A DNA stretch of 64,000 nt from Abditibacteriaceae bacterium (GTDB taxonomy: Bacteria; Armatimonadota; Abditibacteriia; Abditibacteriales; Abditibacteriaceae), in contig JAFAZH010000005.1 in the NCBI GenBank assembly GCA_019239895.1, positions 62,001-126,000 of the forward strand, written 5' to 3'. Below the pieces are notes generated by a model. That model saw only the letters and a list, made by a program, of their open reading frames with translations, searched no databases and was not told the DNA's origin. Within the stretch, counting starts at the first letter, position 1. Every line of letters begins with the position of its first letter. Positions 34,128 to 42,754 of the stretch are shown piece after piece. A program made the position numbers and the translations under genes.

Positions 34128-35255
34128 ATGCAATCGGGGCCAACACTTAACGCAGATATTCTGAATAATAACTGGATTGATTTTTACGCGTTGCTTGATG
34201 TCGCGCCGGATGCTGATGAAACAGCTATCCGCAAGCGTATTAGCGCACGTTATAGCGAGGCCAGTACCAATTACAATCATCGTGATCTCCAGCGCCGTGA
34301 GTATTATCAACTCCTGGGCCAGCAGGTTATTCCTCAATGTCGTCGCATCCTCTTGAATCCCGAATTTCGGGAGTGGTACGACTGCCAGAACTCGCTCCAC
34401 CAGGCGGGGGATGCCAACGCGCTTGACTATAGAACTTTCTTGGTGTCGCTCAATGAGGATGGCATCGCACCAGCGTCCGCAGATGCCCCGGCCATCGTTG
34501 ATACTCTGGCTACTCCTGCCATTCCAGTCGCAGCGGTTGCTGCCAGCGAAGCGACCGAGGATAAAGCTCCAGAACTGGTCTCGGTAGAATCTACGGAGGC
34601 GGCACCCGCCGTGGCGGAATTCACGCCAGCCGAGGTTGCAACGCCGGAGCCTGTAGCAACAACACCTGTAGCAGCCGCACCTATTGAGGCAGTCGCTCCC
34701 GCACCAAAGCAAGACTTCATTGCCGAGACAACACCGCTTCAAGAACCCATGCCAGTTATTGCGCCATCACCAGGGGTCGAGGCCGAAAGTCCAGCCAAGA
34801 AGTCGTCTTTGCGACCGGCTGCCCCGACTGGCCCAACGACTTTTATCCAGGACAATCTGGCGGCACCTCATGCGGTTGGTAAAGCCGTGAAGCAAGCCGT
34901 TAAAGAAGACAAGAAGCGCAAGAAAGCTGCACGGCAAGAGAACAGCTATAAACCGCGTGTCGCTATTGGAGACGCTATGGCTACCCAGTCAGTAGCCCTG
35001 GCTCAATCTTCAGGACTGTTTCGACCAGGGGAGCGGGCTTTATCCGATACGTCTATCGCTCTGTTAACGGCCATTGTCGCTATGATGCTGAGCATTACGA
35101 TTGATTACTTTTCCATCCCTGGATTGGCTCAATGGACAGGGATTGGTCTGGCGATAACGCAAAGCCCCAGAATCCGAGAGTTTGTTCCTTCCACAATGCC
35201 GAGTCATTCGACACCGCACAGCCCTAAGCAAAACCAACATCTGACCACAAAGTAA
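34128..35255 (+). CDS. Degenerate J-domain-like membrane protein
   Basis: In this 375-residue protein, residues about 17-90 read like a J domain (IDFYALLDVAPDADETAIRK, then ILLNPEFREWYD), but the HPD tripeptide needed to stimulate DnaK is absent from the loop (SEASTNYNHRDLQRRE). A Pro/Ala/Glu-rich linker spans about 110-265. A basic patch (KQAVKEDKKRKKAARQ) and one C-terminal membrane helix (ALLTAIVAMMLSITIDYFSI) follow. It may be a membrane-tethered adaptor that has lost chaperone activity; the function is unknown. The ribosome site is AGAGGTG, eight bases before the ATG. Confidence 0.7.
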   Translation: MQSGPTLNADILNNNWIDFYALLDVAPDADETAIRKRISARYSEASTNYNHRDLQRREYYQLLGQQVIPQCRRILLNPEFREWYDCQNSLHQAGDANALDYRTFLVSLNEDGIAPASADAPAIVDTLATPAIPVAAVAASEATEDKAPELVSVESTEAAPAVAEFTPAEVATPEPVATTPVAAAPIEAVAPAPKQDFIAETTPLQEPMPVIAPSPGVEAESPAKKSSLRPAAPTGPTTFIQDNLAAPHAVGKAVKQAVKEDKKRKKAARQENSYKPRVAIGDAMATQSVALAQSSGLFRPGERALSDTSIALLTAIVAMMLSITIDYFSIPGLAQWTGIGLAITQSPRIREFVPSTMPSHSTPHSPKQNQHLTTK

Positions 35256-35269
35256 TGAGCGTGGTAACA

Positions 35270-35313
35270 AAGCCAACAGCCCGCCTGATAATTATCAGGC
35301 GGGCTGTTGGCTT
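35270..35313. terminator. 44-bp perfect palindrome between convergent genes
   Basis: AAGCCAACAGCCCGCCTGAT followed by AATTATC and the exact complement gives an uninterrupted palindrome of 22 bp per arm, GC-rich in the middle of each arm. It lies 15 bp past one stop and 18 bp from the other. A bidirectional terminator is the natural reading, even without a long T-run. Confidence 0.8.
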
Positions 35314-35330
35314 ATCAACTCTAAACTCCC

Positions 35331-36413
35331 CTATCCATTGCGTTGCTGAAACTCGCGCATAAAATGGGCCAGGGTTTCGACCCCCTCTAAGGGAAAGGCA
35401 TTATAGAGCGAAGCGCGGATACCGCCGACATCACGATGTCCTTTTAGCTCAACCAAGCCCTGCGCCGTGGCTTCTTGGACAAACTGCTTTTCCAGTTCAT
35501 CACTGGGCAGACGGAAAGTGACATTCATCAGGCTGCGGCTATCAGGGGTAGCATGGCCGCGATAAAAGTCGCCGCTATCAATGACCCCATAAAGTAGCGC
35601 CGCCTTCTGCTCGTTAATTTTTTGCATGGCGGCCAGGCCACCCAGAGACTTTAGCCACTGGGCCACCAGACCAATGACATAGATACCAAAGGTATTGGGC
35701 GTGTTATAAAGCGATTTGGTCTTGACGTGAGTCTTATAGTTCAACATCGCCGACAGGTTATCCGGTGTAGGACGCAATATATCATCGCGCAGGATGACTA
35801 AGGTCACACCCGACGGCCCCATGTTCTTCTGCGCCCCGGCATAGATCAGTCCAAACTTTGCCACGTCCAAGGGACGGCTGAGAATGTCTGACGAGGCATC
35901 AGCTACTAGTGGCACTGTTCCCACGTCTGGAAGACTCTGCCATTCAACCCCGTAAATGGTTTCATTGGTCGTGATATGCACATATTGCGCGGCGGCATCC
36001 AGCGTCAACTCATCCGCACGCGGCACACGCCGAAAGTTCTCGCTTTCTGTGGTGCCCGCCACGTTCGCTGTCCCGACTTTACTGGCTTCCTTGAGAGCCT
36101 TCTGTGACCAGATACCATTGAGAATATAATCGGCTTTTTCACCCGGCCCTAACAGGTTGAGCGGCACCATCGAAAATTGCAGGCTCGCCCCGCCCTGCAA
36201 AAACAGGACGTGGTAATTCTCCGGCACGCCCAGCAGTTCCCGCACATCGGCTTCCGCCCGCTCAATAATCTCTGTAAATGCCTTGGAGCGATGGCTCATT
36301 TCAAGCACGGACATCCCCGTGCCATGCCAGTCCAACATCTCCGCCTGCACTTGCTCCAACACCGGCACCGGCAAGGCCGCCGGGCCTGCACTAAAATTAA
36401 AAACTCGTTTCAT
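35331..36413 (-). CDS. serC: Phosphoserine aminotransferase
   Basis: The 360-residue PLP enzyme converts 3-phosphohydroxypyruvate to phosphoserine in serine synthesis and also serves in pyridoxal synthesis. It shows NFSAGPAALPVPVLEQ at the start, MSHRSKAF, FLQGGASLQF, VADASSDILSRP and the PLP lysine, Lys196, in YAGAQKNMGPSG. I take the ATG at 36413, since MKRVFNFSAGP is the canonical start; an upstream in-frame ATG at 36485 adds residues from a repeat-like stretch. Confidence 0.97.
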   Translation of the reverse strand: MKRVFNFSAGPAALPVPVLEQVQAEMLDWHGTGMSVLEMSHRSKAFTEIIERAEADVRELLGVPENYHVLFLQGGASLQFSMVPLNLLGPGEKADYILNGIWSQKALKEASKVGTANVAGTTESENFRRVPRADELTLDAAAQYVHITTNETIYGVEWQSLPDVGTVPLVADASSDILSRPLDVAKFGLIYAGAQKNMGPSGVTLVILRDDILRPTPDNLSAMLNYKTHVKTKSLYNTPNTFGIYVIGLVAQWLKSLGGLAAMQKINEQKAALLYGVIDSGDFYRGHATPDSRSLMNVTFRLPSDELEKQFVQEATAQGLVELKGHRDVGGIRASLYNAFPLEGVETLAHFMREFQQRNG

Positions 36414-36592
36414 ACGAGGCAGAGTATATAGTAGTTGGTAGTCAGTAGTCGGTGGATGTGGTCGAGTGGAACTCAACGACCTCATGTAAGTTTTTCCCCT
36501 TAGTTCATAAAAGAACGTCCTATTCCCTCTTTAATTAACAGCTATTACACTGGGCTTATCCTTTACATTATTCTGCGCTAAAGAAGATAAAT

Positions 36593-38398
36593 ATGAAAAA
36601 TATACTACTTAACAGAGTAATAAGAAGTTTGCTAATTTTGATTATCTGCGTAGTGGCGATAAGGACAGCCCAGGGCCGAATCGTTAGAAAAATGGGAGCA
36701 ATACCAGAGCGAATTAGACCTCTGTTGCTTGACCCATTCTTCGTCACGCTCGATTTCAACCGGCCAATCTTGGGGCCGGATGCAGATCCGTTTATACGTC
36801 TCCCCGATGAAAAGGTAGAACATCCTGAAGGAATCTTCTGGGGACAAGATGTAAAAGCGTTTGTTGAGGATAAACCTTATCTGACCGTTGCCTGCGGCAG
36901 CAGTTCTAAAATACGGGTACTCTCAGATCACCTGAAATTGTATACACAAACTGAATGTCAACAACGGGGTCTCTCTTATCTTAAAGGTCATTTTAGTGGG
37001 TTCTTTCAAAATGCTAAAGCATTAGCTTTGACGATAAAAGAACCAGACCGGGGCGGTGTCTGGGGTTTTAAATGGTCTCAATTAGGTCAAGATGGATTGC
37101 CTGATGTTACAGCCAGTGTTAGCGTTCGCGCTATAGACGGCAAGGTCACATCATTTGGACTCCACAAGTTGTCTGAACGGGCGGTGCATCCTGTCACACC
37201 CGCACAAGCGAGACAGAAAGCAGTCGAATTTGCCTCCCAAAATGTTAACGTCACGAACGTAAAAGTGGTTAACATCCTCGAAATGAATAACAATCTTCCT
37301 TCCTATCTTATAGACCTGGAAGCTAAGGATCGTGAGTCAGGTGCTCCCCTCAAAGGTGATGTTTATATTAATGCCATCACTGGCAACGTGATAAAGGGCA
37401 CTACAATTCCAAATATCGCATGGGAATTAAGCGAGCAAGATTGGCGCGATCCTAAGGTAGTTGTGGAAGATACCTCACCCGTTTGGACGAAGCAAGGGCT
37501 TTTATTTAATTCCTATCGCACTCTCGCAGGTATGCCAATGTGGGCCGTGTTTCCTGCACAACTGTGCTTGCGGAATGACAGAGGGCAACTTTTTCATCTT
37601 ACTTCAGATATGGAAAGCGGTTTTCAGTCTTTCACTGGAACTGCCTATAGTCCTTGGGCAGTGATAGGAAGAAACTTCTGGATTTACAGTGTGAACTTGA
37701 CCACAGGAGATTACAAAATTCTGCAAAATCCACTTCAGTCCATCCAAGAGGAGAGCCGTTCTGACGAAGGGATAACGAGTCCATTTGAAATAGTTTCGCC
37801 TGATGGACACTGGCTCTATTTTGAGGTGAAAAAACTGGGGCAGCACGCCTCTTTAAATCGCATACGCAGAGACCTTATCAAACCAGGCAAAGCATTGAAG
37901 GCTAATGGACAAAGGGATGCATTAGGAAGTCTGCCTCACTTTAAAATAAAAAACTCACAAATTATTCTTGCTGAGTTACCAGATAATATTCACAGGTTAA
38001 GTCTCTTTCCGGATGGAGAGCATTTGCTAATGCATAGTGACAAGGGCATGTACATTATAAATATTGCAGATCATAGATTCACTCCTCTTTCTCTCCCAGG
38101 TTTAAAGGACGCCGAGTTAGCTGGAGTACCGCTTCAAGAAATCAAGGATGCATGGGTAGGGCCAAGCAACGATGAAGTTACGTTCTCCGGTAAAACAACT
38201 GATAACGGGGGCAAGGTGCGCTGGCGGATTTACAGTTGTCACTTAGATGGTTCTGGCCTTCAGGCACTAACACCGACAGATAATGCTCCTGTAGAAGCCT
38301 ATCAGTTTGCAAGCGGCAAAACAGCCACAGATTTAGCTAAAGACTGGGCCTTGAGCGAGATTCGCTATACCGATGACCTAAACCGTAAAATTCGATAA
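36593..38398 (+). CDS. Secreted PepSY-like / propeller protein of unknown function
   Basis: The 601-residue protein has a signal or anchor at about 8-27 (IRSLLILIICVVAIRTAQG). Residues about 205-265 fit a PepSY-like fold (TPAQARQKAVEFASQ, LIDLEAKDRESGAPLKGDVY, INAITGNVI). The C-terminal 250 residues have propeller-like strands (IVSPDGHWLYFEV, LSLFPDGEHLLMHSD, YSCHLDGSGLQALTP). I do not recognise the whole. Codon use is AT-richer than in neighbouring genes. It lies directly upstream of the small-RNA unit. Confidence 0.75.
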   Translation: MKNILLNRVIRSLLILIICVVAIRTAQGRIVRKMGAIPERIRPLLLDPFFVTLDFNRPILGPDADPFIRLPDEKVEHPEGIFWGQDVKAFVEDKPYLTVACGSSSKIRVLSDHLKLYTQTECQQRGLSYLKGHFSGFFQNAKALALTIKEPDRGGVWGFKWSQLGQDGLPDVTASVSVRAIDGKVTSFGLHKLSERAVHPVTPAQARQKAVEFASQNVNVTNVKVVNILEMNNNLPSYLIDLEAKDRESGAPLKGDVYINAITGNVIKGTTIPNIAWELSEQDWRDPKVVVEDTSPVWTKQGLLFNSYRTLAGMPMWAVFPAQLCLRNDRGQLFHLTSDMESGFQSFTGTAYSPWAVIGRNFWIYSVNLTTGDYKILQNPLQSIQEESRSDEGITSPFEIVSPDGHWLYFEVKKLGQHASLNRIRRDLIKPGKALKANGQRDALGSLPHFKIKNSQIILAELPDNIHRLSLFPDGEHLLMHSDKGMYIINIADHRFTPLSLPGLKDAELAGVPLQEIKDAWVGPSNDEVTFSGKTTDNGGKVRWRIYSCHLDGSGLQALTPTDNAPVEAYQFASGKTATDLAKDWALSEIRYTDDLNRKIR

Positions 38399-38418
38399 AG
38401 AATTACGCTGCTAATCTC

Positions 38419-38447
38419 TTGCACACCGATTTTGGCTTTGCTACACT
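38419..38447 (+). promoter_or_regulatory. Sigma-70 promoter of the small RNA
   Basis: TTGCAC (38419-38424) and TACACT (38442-38447) are separated by exactly 17 bp. Transcription should start near 38454. The promoter begins 20 bp after the stop codon of the upstream gene and so defines a separate unit. Confidence 0.75.
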
Positions 38448-38453
38448 CAAACT

Positions 38454-38681
38454 AATCCAGTAAGGAGGTGGTCAAGATTTCAAGTGATAAATCTGGACGA
38501 GGTGGGTGCGAGTCTTAACTCGCTTTCCCGTGTGCTTCGGTAACGAGGCACTCTCGTAGAGGTGGTTTTGGGTTCTACAGACTACGCCATTATGGTCGAG
38601 TTAAGCCGAATCCCACGCATCCGCCGCGTTTAACAATAAAACCGCCGTTCCCGTCGTTCAGGGAGCGGCGGTTTTGCTTTT
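38454..38681 (+). ncRNA. Structured small RNA of unknown family, about 228 nt
   Basis: A promoter and a strong intrinsic terminator bracket a stretch with no credible protein. Stems seen: GCGAGT/ACTCGC with a CTTA loop (38508-38523); an eight-pair stem 38532-38539/38544-38551 capped by GTAA, a GNRA tetraloop; and GTAGA/TCTAC (38556-38560/38574-38578). CTTAACTCG (38514-38522) can instead pair with 38597-38605, and GTGGG (38502-38506) with 38612-38616, giving a rod that excludes the first hairpin. TAAGGAGGTGGTC at 38461 is almost fully complementary to the 16S rRNA 3' end. It does not match tmRNA, RNase P or SRP RNA; a 6S-like role is possible but unproven. Confidence 0.7.
38638..38681 (+). terminator. 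Intrinsic terminator of the small RNA
   Basis: AAAACCGCCG (38638-38647) pairs with CGGCGGTTTT (38666-38675), extended by TTCCC/GGGAG to 15 pairs with an eight-base loop, and is followed by GCTTTT. This is the clearest Rho-independent terminator in the window. Confidence 0.92.
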
Positions 38682-38690
38682 ATCTTAGAT

Positions 38691-38904
38691 TAGCCACGGA
38701 AGCACACAGAAAAACACGGAAAGAAGAGACGAAGTTAGCAGGTGGCGGAATGAGAAGAGTAACGAACCCGGAGCGTCAGCGACGGGCTTCCATAAGAGCG
38801 ACTGGCGGCTATGAGGTTAGCCCGTCGCTGACGCTCCGGGTTCGTTACTCCCCTCTTCTCCCTCTCTTCCCTTTCCCTCTTCTTCCATGTGCTTCTGCGG
38901 CTAA
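38691..38904. repeat. Nested palindrome: TAGCCACGGAAGCACA outer arms around CCCGGAGCG copy 3
   Basis: Outer arms (38691-38728 and about 38866-38904) are imperfect complements of the TTAGCCRCRGAAGCACA type. The inner palindrome has perfect 31-bp arms at 38758-38788 and 38819-38849 (AACCCGGAGCGTCAGCGACG core). The design matches 14935-15190: a diverging outer layer with a conserved inner layer. Confidence 0.9.
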
Positions 38905-39025
38905 AATTTTCTATCAAGTGGCGAGTTTTGTGCATAAGTGCAGATAGTGACTTAATACAGATAAGCTTGAAAATCCTGTGTAAATCTGCCAAAATCTACC
39001 ACGCTGCTCGTTCTCAGGTTTAACT

Positions 39026-42000
39026 ATGCGGGCCTTTGCTGCTCCTCCGATTTCTTACGCGCCCCTTCTGGCCTGGTTATGGAATGGTAATCTGCACGAA
39101 GAGGTACAGCGCCAGCAACTGCGGGCCATGCGCGCCGCCGGGTTTGGTGGCGTCGTGTTCCGCGCTGCCTATGGTCATACGGCGGATTATCTCAGCGATG
39201 AATGGGTTAATCTCGTCTGCGCAGGCATCAACGAGTGCCAGAGTCTGGGGCTTAAAGTCTGGCTCAGTGATGATGACAGCGGGCCATCGGGCACCTGCGG
39301 CGGGCGCATTCCCTATCATCGCCCGGATTTAAGTTCTTATTACCTAAAGTTTCATATCCAGGATGTCGCGGCCATTGATGCGCTCTCCTGGCGTCCACCG
39401 CAAGTCACCGGCACGTTGCTTTATGCCCTGGCGATGCCCCTACTGGGCACACCGCCACGCCCCGACTTTGCACGCGCCGCCACCCTCACCCGTGTCACCC
39501 CCGAACGAGCGGCCAGCCTCATTGCTGATTTGGGCACCAATGCGCGGGTTTTCACTTTCTCTCAGGAACGTGATGGCTACGTTGATCTCATGAATCCCGA
39601 AGTGACGCGCATCTTTCTGGAAAGCACGCACGGCCGCTATCGCGCCGCCCTGGGCGACAGCATGGGCAAAACGGTGGAGGGTTTCTTTGTGCATGAGCCG
39701 ACCCTGTGGAATCCTACCGAGTCTGCCGAAACGCAACGTTTCCCCTGGTCGCCTCTGTTCATGGATTATTTTGCAAAACACGCCGGGTACGACATTTTAG
39801 AGTGGCTGCCTGCGCTGATCACAGATTTCGGGGACGATGCAGCCCGTCTGCGTCAGGAGTTCTGGCAAGTCATTATGTCCATGACGGAGGAGGCTTTCTG
39901 GAAGCCGCTGACGACCTGGGCCAGGGACAATAATCTCTGTTACACCGGCTATCCACGCGGCCAGGAACCCCTTAATACGATGATAGCGCAACAAGGTGAT
40001 GCGGTCCCGATTTATCGTCTTTTGCACCCACCTGGAGTTGCGGCCCCTAAATTACAGGCCAGCCAGCACACCCTTAGCCTGGGGCGGGGCCTGCAAGCCC
40101 GGCTCAGTGCTTCGGTGGCGGCGCTGGCGGGTGAACCTCGCGTCATGGCCGAGACATGGGGCGATAGCGGCTGGTCAGCCACGCTCCAAGAACGCATCAC
40201 GTCCCTCCATCATCTGCTGCGGCAAGGCGTCAACTGTTTCGTGCCCAATGCCGCCTTTGCCACCATACGCGGGCAACGCCAGCGCCAGGCACCGCCCAGC
40301 GAAATGCACCAACCCTATTGGCCCCAGTGGAAACATTTTGCCGATTATATCACACGCTGCTCCTATGCCTTGAGTAAAGGCAAAACAGGCGCACGGGTCG
40401 GCTTACTGTGGCCTGCCCGCTCAGGCTGGGCGCACCATCACCCGCGCGGCCATCGCCTCACCCGCTGGGTCGAGGAAGACCTTTATGCCACCGCTCTCCT
40501 GCTGGATGAAGTCAACTTTGAGTTTCTGTTGCTGCCGGAAGAAGACTTATGTGCAGCCCAATGTCAGGAGAAACAGCTCCTATGCGGCACGGCTCAAGTG
40601 CCTTTAGAAATGATTGTGCTGCCTTCTGTCACCACGCTATCGTGGGCGGCCTGGCGCAAGCTCGAAGAATTTGTGGCGCATGGCGGCAAGGTGGTTTGCC
40701 TGGGATTGTTGCCACGCTGGAGCGAGCGGGGTCGTGACCGCGAAATCGAAGACCATATTGGCAAAGTGATGAGCGTCACCATCAGCGACCTCTATGAATC
40801 TTACGCCATTATGGAGAACGCGGGGCAAGCCCCAACGACCGTAGGCTATCCCATCACACGCGAAGATGTCTCTGGGGGCCGCTGGAATTGCTACCAGCCA
40901 CGCCTCAACGCGGATATTAAGGATGCCTTTCTGCGCGTGCGCAAACTGCTCAAAGAAAGCTTGACGCCCGAATTAGAAACCCAGGCCACTGATATTCTTT
41001 ATGCGCGCCGCATCTTGCCAGAAGTTGAAGAAGTGGAAGAGGAAGCAACACTCGTGACCTCTTCCCAACCCGATGGGGTGAGTAATCTATCGGAAGCGGA
41101 TATTTCGCAGAAAATAGAAACCCCAGTGCCCGAAGCCGCGGCTGTAGTAGAGGAAGTAGCACAGGATAACACCTTCGACTGGGATCAGCCCTTTGATTGG
41201 GATGAAGATGCGGCCCCACAGAAACAAGAGGCAGCAGGCACAGCAACAGGCGCGGGCGCTCAGGCTTCAGAAGCAGTGCCAGCAAGCTCCTCTGCGGATG
41301 ACCTTGCCGAAGACGATAGCCAGCCTGAGAACGATAGTGAGGGAGATGGAAGTTTCATAGATGGCGACTTTTTAGTAAGAGATGCGTCACTGTCCAGCAG
41401 TGAGTATCTCAATTCGGGAGGCGACCTCTTCTTTATCTTCAACGCGGCAGAAGAAGCGCAACACATCAATCTTCGTTTGCGCCCTTCCCGCGAAGGCACA
41501 CCACACTTGTTAGATGCCTGGACGGGAGAGATTCGCAAGCTTCCCGTTTGGATGCCATTTCCGCCTGAAGATGGGGGTGGCCTGAGTCTCAGTCTTGACT
41601 TAGCGGCTCTGGAAGCACATCTCTTATGGATTCGACCCGCCGCTAACCCACAGAATCCACGCCTTGATAATATTGAGCGGGCCACATTCCATGTCGAAGC
41701 CTTTGATGGCCGGGTCGCCAGTGGTTATGCGACCGAAAATGGAGTGCATCGCATCGCCGTGCGACACGGCAACCGTTTGGGACGTTTTAGCTCCGAAGAA
41801 GTAACCGTGCCCTCACCCATTCTGTTCGATGACACCTGGAACGCCGTACGGCGCGGGCCAAATGTGCTCCTGGGCAATGACTGGCAGTGGCAGCATGGCC
41901 GCAACGAATTGGGCACGAACCGTTGGTTTGGTGGCGAGAAGTGGCAGCCTATACCGCCGCGCCAGAGTTTCGATTTCAACTCGCCCGCGACCCTTCAGGC

Positions 42001-42754
42001 AGCACCACAAATTGACCTGAATGGCATTATTACGTTCCTCACCACTTTTGAGGTCGTTAGCTCACCACATTCTCTCTATTTGCAGTTCGATCCCTTAGAT
42101 ACCGCCTTCAAACTCTATTTGAACGGTGAGCCGTTAGACCCTTGCGCCCCACCTTATCCGAATGAGTCACAGTGGGCGGATGCGGAATGGCAATGGTTTG
42201 ACTTGAGCGTGGCCGAAATCGGCAAGAACACGCTGGCCTGCCTGGTAGACTATCGTGAGCGTAAGACCGTGGCTAATCCACTCTATACGCCCGATTTAAT
42301 TCCTGAAGTGCCGCGCCTGGTGGGAGATTTTGCACTGACTGAAAAGATGGCAATTAAGGCCACCGAGCCGATGCTGCTGGGGGATGGCTCGTGGCACGAT
42401 CAAGGCTTGCCGTTTTATAGTGGCGCGGTGGAATATCGCCAGTGGGTCAATATTCCCCCTGACTGGAACGGCTGTCGTGTCTTTCTGGAAATGTCGCGGA
42501 TGCGCGACGTGGCAGCCGTGTGGATGAATGGGCGGGCTTGCGGCGTGCGTATGGCCGAGCCTTACCGCTTCGATGTCACTCGCCGCGTTTTGAAGGGCGC
42601 TCAAAACGAAGTGCGCCTGCGCATCTGGAACACGGCTGAGGCGGCTCTTGAAGGCCATCTCAAGCCACCGCAGCCATCAGGAATGTTGGGGCCAGTGCGC
42701 ATTGTCGCTTATCCAATTGTTTATCCTATGGTCGAGGCAAAAACAGTATCATGA
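39026..42754 (+). CDS. GH106-like glycoside hydrolase with internal acidic insertion
   Basis: The 1242-residue protein opens with LLAWLWNGNLHEEVQRQQLR and AAGFGGVVFRA, the start pattern of GH106 alpha-L-rhamnosidase-like proteins. VWLSDDDSGPSGTCGGR and VEGFFVHEPTLWNP are also family-like. There is no signal peptide, so it should be cytoplasmic. Residues about 655-790 form a very acidic, low-complexity stretch (EEVEEEA, DWDQPFDWDEDA, DDLAEDDSQPENDSEGDG) inserted between folded parts. The C-terminus is a galactose-binding-like sandwich (VEYRQWVNIPPDWNG, AAVWMNGRACG). It overlaps the next oxidoreductase gene by four bases. The rhamnoside substrate is inferred. Confidence 0.78.
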   Translation: MRAFAAPPISYAPLLAWLWNGNLHEEVQRQQLRAMRAAGFGGVVFRAAYGHTADYLSDEWVNLVCAGINECQSLGLKVWLSDDDSGPSGTCGGRIPYHRPDLSSYYLKFHIQDVAAIDALSWRPPQVTGTLLYALAMPLLGTPPRPDFARAATLTRVTPERAASLIADLGTNARVFTFSQERDGYVDLMNPEVTRIFLESTHGRYRAALGDSMGKTVEGFFVHEPTLWNPTESAETQRFPWSPLFMDYFAKHAGYDILEWLPALITDFGDDAARLRQEFWQVIMSMTEEAFWKPLTTWARDNNLCYTGYPRGQEPLNTMIAQQGDAVPIYRLLHPPGVAAPKLQASQHTLSLGRGLQARLSASVAALAGEPRVMAETWGDSGWSATLQERITSLHHLLRQGVNCFVPNAAFATIRGQRQRQAPPSEMHQPYWPQWKHFADYITRCSYALSKGKTGARVGLLWPARSGWAHHHPRGHRLTRWVEEDLYATALLLDEVNFEFLLLPEEDLCAAQCQEKQLLCGTAQVPLEMIVLPSVTTLSWAAWRKLEEFVAHGGKVVCLGLLPRWSERGRDREIEDHIGKVMSVTISDLYESYAIMENAGQAPTTVGYPITREDVSGGRWNCYQPRLNADIKDAFLRVRKLLKESLTPELETQATDILYARRILPEVEEVEEEATLVTSSQPDGVSNLSEADISQKIETPVPEAAAVVEEVAQDNTFDWDQPFDWDEDAAPQKQEAAGTATGAGAQASEAVPASSSADDLAEDDSQPENDSEGDGSFIDGDFLVRDASLSSSEYLNSGGDLFFIFNAAEEAQHINLRLRPSREGTPHLLDAWTGEIRKLPVWMPFPPEDGGGLSLSLDLAALEAHLLWIRPAANPQNPRLDNIERATFHVEAFDGRVASGYATENGVHRIAVRHGNRLGRFSSEEVTVPSPILFDDTWNAVRRGPNVLLGNDWQWQHGRNELGTNRWFGGEKWQPIPPRQSFDFNSPATLQAAPQIDLNGIITFLTTFEVVSSPHSLYLQFDPLDTAFKLYLNGEPLDPCAPPYPNESQWADAEWQWFDLSVAEIGKNTLACLVDYRERKTVANPLYTPDLIPEVPRLVGDFALTEKMAIKATEPMLLGDGSWHDQGLPFYSGAVEYRQWVNIPPDWNGCRVFLEMSRMRDVAAVWMNGRACGVRMAEPYRFDVTRRVLKGAQNEVRLRIWNTAEAALEGHLKPPQPSGMLGPVRIVAYPIVYPMVEAKTVS

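Noticed and set aside
38532..38633. A possible continued frame through the small RNA (RGTLVEVVLGSTDYAIM...)
   Set aside because: It is interrupted by an in-frame TAA at 38541 and a run of this length is expected by chance; the stems and terminator explain the region better.
38735..38992. Open frames with TNPERQRRA-like peptides in the CCCGGAGCG palindrome
   Set aside because: Such peptides are translations of a DNA repeat and recur in both orientations; they are not genes.
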